Notes under the pieces: model-generated | Seen by the model: only the letters and a program-made list of their open reading frames with translations | What the model was told of the DNA's origin: nothing | Databases searched by the model: none | Part shown: piece after piece, positions 6,449 to 8,388 of the stretch | Numbering within the stretch: the stretch's first letter is position 1 | How the letters are laid out: every line of letters begins with the position of its first letter | Made by a program: the position numbers and the translations under genes | DNA from: Bacteroidota bacterium | GTDB taxonomy: Bacteria > Bacteroidota > Bacteroidia > M30B66 | Assembly: GCA_947497195.1 (NCBI GenBank) | Contig: CANMGM010000094.1 | Coordinates: forward strand, 1 to 8,388 | Reading direction: 5' to 3' | DNA: 8,388 nucleotides

Positions 6449-7648
6449 TTAATTCTGTTTTTTAAATTCTGTTCGCTTTCCTGCAAATAATTCATAGCGA
6501 AGTAGCAAGCATTCGAGCGGACCGTTCATCAACTTAATTTTGGCTGAAGGCTTCAATCCGATTTGTTTGATGGCTTCCGGATAGGCTGTGAAAATCCAGG
6601 CTTCACAACCCGAATAATAGTGTTTTAGCGTTGTGCCAATTCCGTTGTACAATTGCGCCAGGTCGTCGGGATTGAGCCGTTCGCCATAGGGTGGATTCAT
6701 AAAAATGAACGCTTTGCGCTCAGGGCCACTCGATTTTAAAAAGTCGGCGACCGAAAACGAAATCTCATCTACAAATTGTGCTGCCTCGGCATTTCGTTTG
6801 GCAATGGCAATGGCGTGTGCATCGCGATCTGATGCCTTTATCTCAAATGGAGTTTCCGAAATGCGGCTCATCAGACCGTTGAATATCTGCTCAACTAATT
6901 CTGAATTATAGGCTTTCCAGTGTTCGAATCCAAAACGTTTCCGAAACATACCTGCAGGAACATTGCTCGCAAGCATGGCTGCTTCTATCGAAAATGTCCC
7001 CGATCCACACATGGGGTCGATAAGCGGAAAATGATGCGACCAACCGCTTAGTTTTAAAATGCCTGCGGCCATTACTTCACTCAAGGGGGCATGAACCTGC
7101 TCGGGCTTGTAGCCACGCTGATGCAAGGAATTTCCGCTGGAGTCGAGGTAAACAGTGGCCTCGTTTTCCTTGATATAAACAGAAAGTGGCACATCCGGAT
7201 TGCGAGCATCTACGAATGGCCGTGGAAATCCTGCCTTGCGAAAACGGTCGGCCACCGCATCTTTTGCCAACTGCGAAACAAACATGCTATTGTCGAAAAA
7301 TCGGCTAAAAACGATTGAGTCGAATGCGATGGTTTTATCGTGACTGAAAAACGCAGGCCAGTCAATTTCAAACAAAGCATCGTAGAACGAATTGTTGTCG
7401 TGAAAAATAAACTGCTTAATCGGTACCAAGACTTTTACAGCTGTACGTAATGAAAGATTTAGCTTGTAAACAAACCCCATATCGCCCTTGCACGAAACGG
7501 CGCGGTTCAATTTCTCTGGTTCGGCACCACCCAAAGCAGCAATTTCGCGGAACAAAACTTCCTCCAGTCCGCTGTAAGTTCGAACTAGAATCTGAAACTG
7601 CCCGTTTGACAGCTCGTTATGTAGTGAATTAATATGGCTGTTATTCAA
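6449..7648 (-). CDS. RlmL/YpsC-like THUMP-domain class I SAM-dependent rRNA methyltransferase (TTG start)
   Basis: The 399-residue product is probably a guanine-N2 methyltransferase of 23S rRNA, of the RlmL (m2G2445) group, acting on pre-ribosomal RNA in the cytoplasm. An N-terminal ferredoxin-like/THUMP region (about 18-170, starting FQILVRTYSGLEEVL) is followed by the linker LHQRGYK (175-181) and a Rossmann methyltransferase domain with motif I DPMCGSGT (211-218), an acidic ribose-binding segment SDRDA (273-277) and the catalytic motif IV NPPYGER (318-324). It lacks the second, RlmK-like methyltransferase domain fused in E. coli RlmL, as in Bacillus YpsC. Start choice: the frame has an in-frame stop seven codons upstream of TTG 7648, no ATG or GTG before the conserved N-terminus, and the first internal Met is at residue 57, inside THUMP. 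TTG 7648 is therefore the only usual start codon that keeps the domain. The exact target base is inference from the family. Confidence 0.9.
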   Translation of the reverse strand: MNNSHINSLHNELSNGQFQILVRTYSGLEEVLFREIAALGGAEPEKLNRAVSCKGDMGFVYKLNLSLRTAVKVLVPIKQFIFHDNNSFYDALFEIDWPAFFSHDKTIAFDSIVFSRFFDNSMFVSQLAKDAVADRFRKAGFPRPFVDARNPDVPLSVYIKENEATVYLDSSGNSLHQRGYKPEQVHAPLSEVMAAGILKLSGWSHHFPLIDPMCGSGTFSIEAAMLASNVPAGMFRKRFGFEHWKAYNSELVEQIFNGLMSRISETPFEIKASDRDAHAIAIAKRNAEAAQFVDEISFSVADFLKSSGPERKAFIFMNPPYGERLNPDDLAQLYNGIGTTLKHYYSGCEAWIFTAYPEAIKQIGLKPSAKIKLMNGPLECLLLRYELFAGKRTEFKKQN

Positions 7649-7660
7649 TACGATACGCTT

Positions 7661-7680
7661 GTTTGTTTAACTAAATAAAC
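7661..7680. other. AT-rich inverted repeat in the divergent intergenic region
   Basis: GTTTGTTTA (7661-7669) and TAAATAAAC (7672-7680) are inverted copies with one mismatch (G-T wobble), just upstream of the methyltransferase TTG. A second small dyad, ATATT-AAAC-AATAT, follows at 7684-7697. In a 114-nt AT-rich divergent spacer these may be operator-like or chance. No convincing TAnnTTTG promoter was found here for either gene. Confidence 0.25.
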
Positions 7681-7762
7681 AGAATATTAAACAATATCCT
7701 CGAGTAAGGTGTTTAGAAGGCCAATGTTAACTCTTTTAATCCAATCAATTTAATTTTTCATC

Positions 7763-8388
7763 ATGAAGAAAATTTTATTTTCAATTGCTTCGTTGTTCAC
7801 TTTTGTGAGCATTCAAGCACAAACGGTTTTCGACCGTATTGCTATTAGTCCCGATCACAACACGCTTGAGGCGGCAATAATTGCTGCAGATTTAGATGGC
7901 GTGTTATCTGGTGATGGTCCGTTCACTGTGTTTGCTCCAACCGATGCTGCTTTTGCTGCATTGCCTGCAGGAACCGTTGATGCACTTTTGAACGATATCC
8001 CAGCCCTTACAAACATTCTTACCTACCACGTTGTTGGTGCTGAAGCGTTCTCAACAGACCTTACAGATGGCCAGATGATTATGACACTTCAGGGATCTGA
8101 TGTTGAAGTAACCATCAATGGAAGTGGCGTATTCATCAACAATGCAGAGGTAACGGTTGCCGATCTTATTGCCGATAACGGTGTCATTCATGTCATTAAT
8201 GCGGTATTATTGCCTCCAGCACTCCCTGCTACAGTGGTTGATATCATCGTGAACAGTCCAGATCATACCACACTCGAAACTGCTGTAATTGCTGCAGGTT
8301 TGGCTGATGACTTATCTGGAACTGGTCCGTTCACCGTATTCGCTCCAACCGATGCTGCTTTTAATGCATTGCCTGCCGGAACTGTTGC
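7763..8388 (+). CDS. Secreted fasciclin (FAS1) repeat protein, 3' truncated by window edge
   Basis: Translation from ATG 7763 stays open to the window end (208 codons plus 2 nt). It begins with a clear signal peptide (1-20, MKKILFSIASLFTFVSIQAQ) and continues as tandem FAS1 domains, an extracellular fold used in cell adhesion and matrix contact. Repeat 1 spans residues 21-156 with the H1 motif FTVFAPTDAAF (54-64), the central YHVV (88-91) and the H2-like GVIHVINAVLLP (140-151). Repeat 2 starts at 157 and shows the same H1 motif at 190-200, exactly 136 residues later. The total number of repeats and any type IX sorting tail lie beyond the window. No Shine-Dalgarno sequence is seen; the leader is AT-rich (AATTTAATTTTTC), as is typical for the phylum. 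It is divergent from the methyltransferase gene, with a 114-nt shared upstream region. Confidence 0.93.
   Translation, partial: MKKILFSIASLFTFVSIQAQTVFDRIAISPDHNTLEAAIIAADLDGVLSGDGPFTVFAPTDAAFAALPAGTVDALLNDIPALTNILTYHVVGAEAFSTDLTDGQMIMTLQGSDVEVTINGSGVFINNAEVTVADLIADNGVIHVINAVLLPPALPATVVDIIVNSPDHTTLETAVIAAGLADDLSGTGPFTVFAPTDAAFNALPAGTV
7823..8388 (+). repeat. In-frame tandem FAS1 repeat, 408-bp period (second copy incomplete)
   Basis: Copy 1 is 7823-8230 and copy 2 starts at 8231. The H1 regions (from 7916 and from 8324) are nearly identical as DNA, including an unbroken match covering CCAACCGATGCTGCTTTT, with differences mostly at third codon positions nearby. The 136-codon period is exact between the two copies in the part that can be compared. 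Confidence 0.8.

Noticed and set aside
7751..7758. TAATTTTT as the -7 box of the fasciclin gene
   Set aside because: It ends only 4 nt before the ATG, has no TTTG at the right distance, and is easily explained as the AT-rich leader usual in this phylum.

Overview
The window looks like ordinary chromosome of a Bacteroidota bacterium, probably a Flavobacteriia-like gliding or marine lineage. Four things point there: a large secreted protein ending in a type IX secretion (CHU_C/type B) sorting domain, a BshC of bacillithiol synthesis, gene starts without Shine-Dalgarno sites but with AT-rich leaders, and promoter-like boxes of the Bacteroidota type (TTTG, about 18-21 nt spacer, TAnnTTTG). The assignment is inference from gene content; there is no rRNA or other direct taxonomic marker.

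Layout, left to right. On the + strand: the 3' part of a PHB-depolymerase/feruloyl-esterase-like serine hydrolase (runs in from the left edge to 599), then bshC (643-2235), then a 710-residue secreted multi-domain adhesin-like protein (2289-4421). On the - strand, convergent with these: an S41 carboxy-terminal processing protease (4446-6032), a cold-shock protein (6196-6387) with its own promoter and a strong intrinsic terminator, and an RlmL-like THUMP-domain rRNA methyltransferase (6449-7648) that appears to start at TTG. On the + strand, divergent from the methyltransferase: a secreted fasciclin-repeat protein that runs off the right edge (7763 onward). It is not a closed ORF in the window but is clearly coding.

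How they fit together. The esterase, the adhesin-like protein, the S41 protease and the fasciclin protein are all predicted to leave the cytoplasm, so the window is rich in envelope and surface functions. bshC (thiol redox buffer), the cold-shock protein (RNA chaperone) and the methyltransferase (ribosome modification) are cytoplasmic housekeeping genes. Only esterase-bshC and methyltransferase-csp are close enough to suggest co-transcription. No tRNA, rRNA, CRISPR array, insertion sequence, phage gene or toxin-antitoxin pair was seen. I found no convincing new multi-gene system; the points worth a second look are the repeat architecture of the two surface proteins, the non-ATG start, and several small dyads at gene boundaries. 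All intergenic gaps are shorter than 300 bases (the longest is 163).
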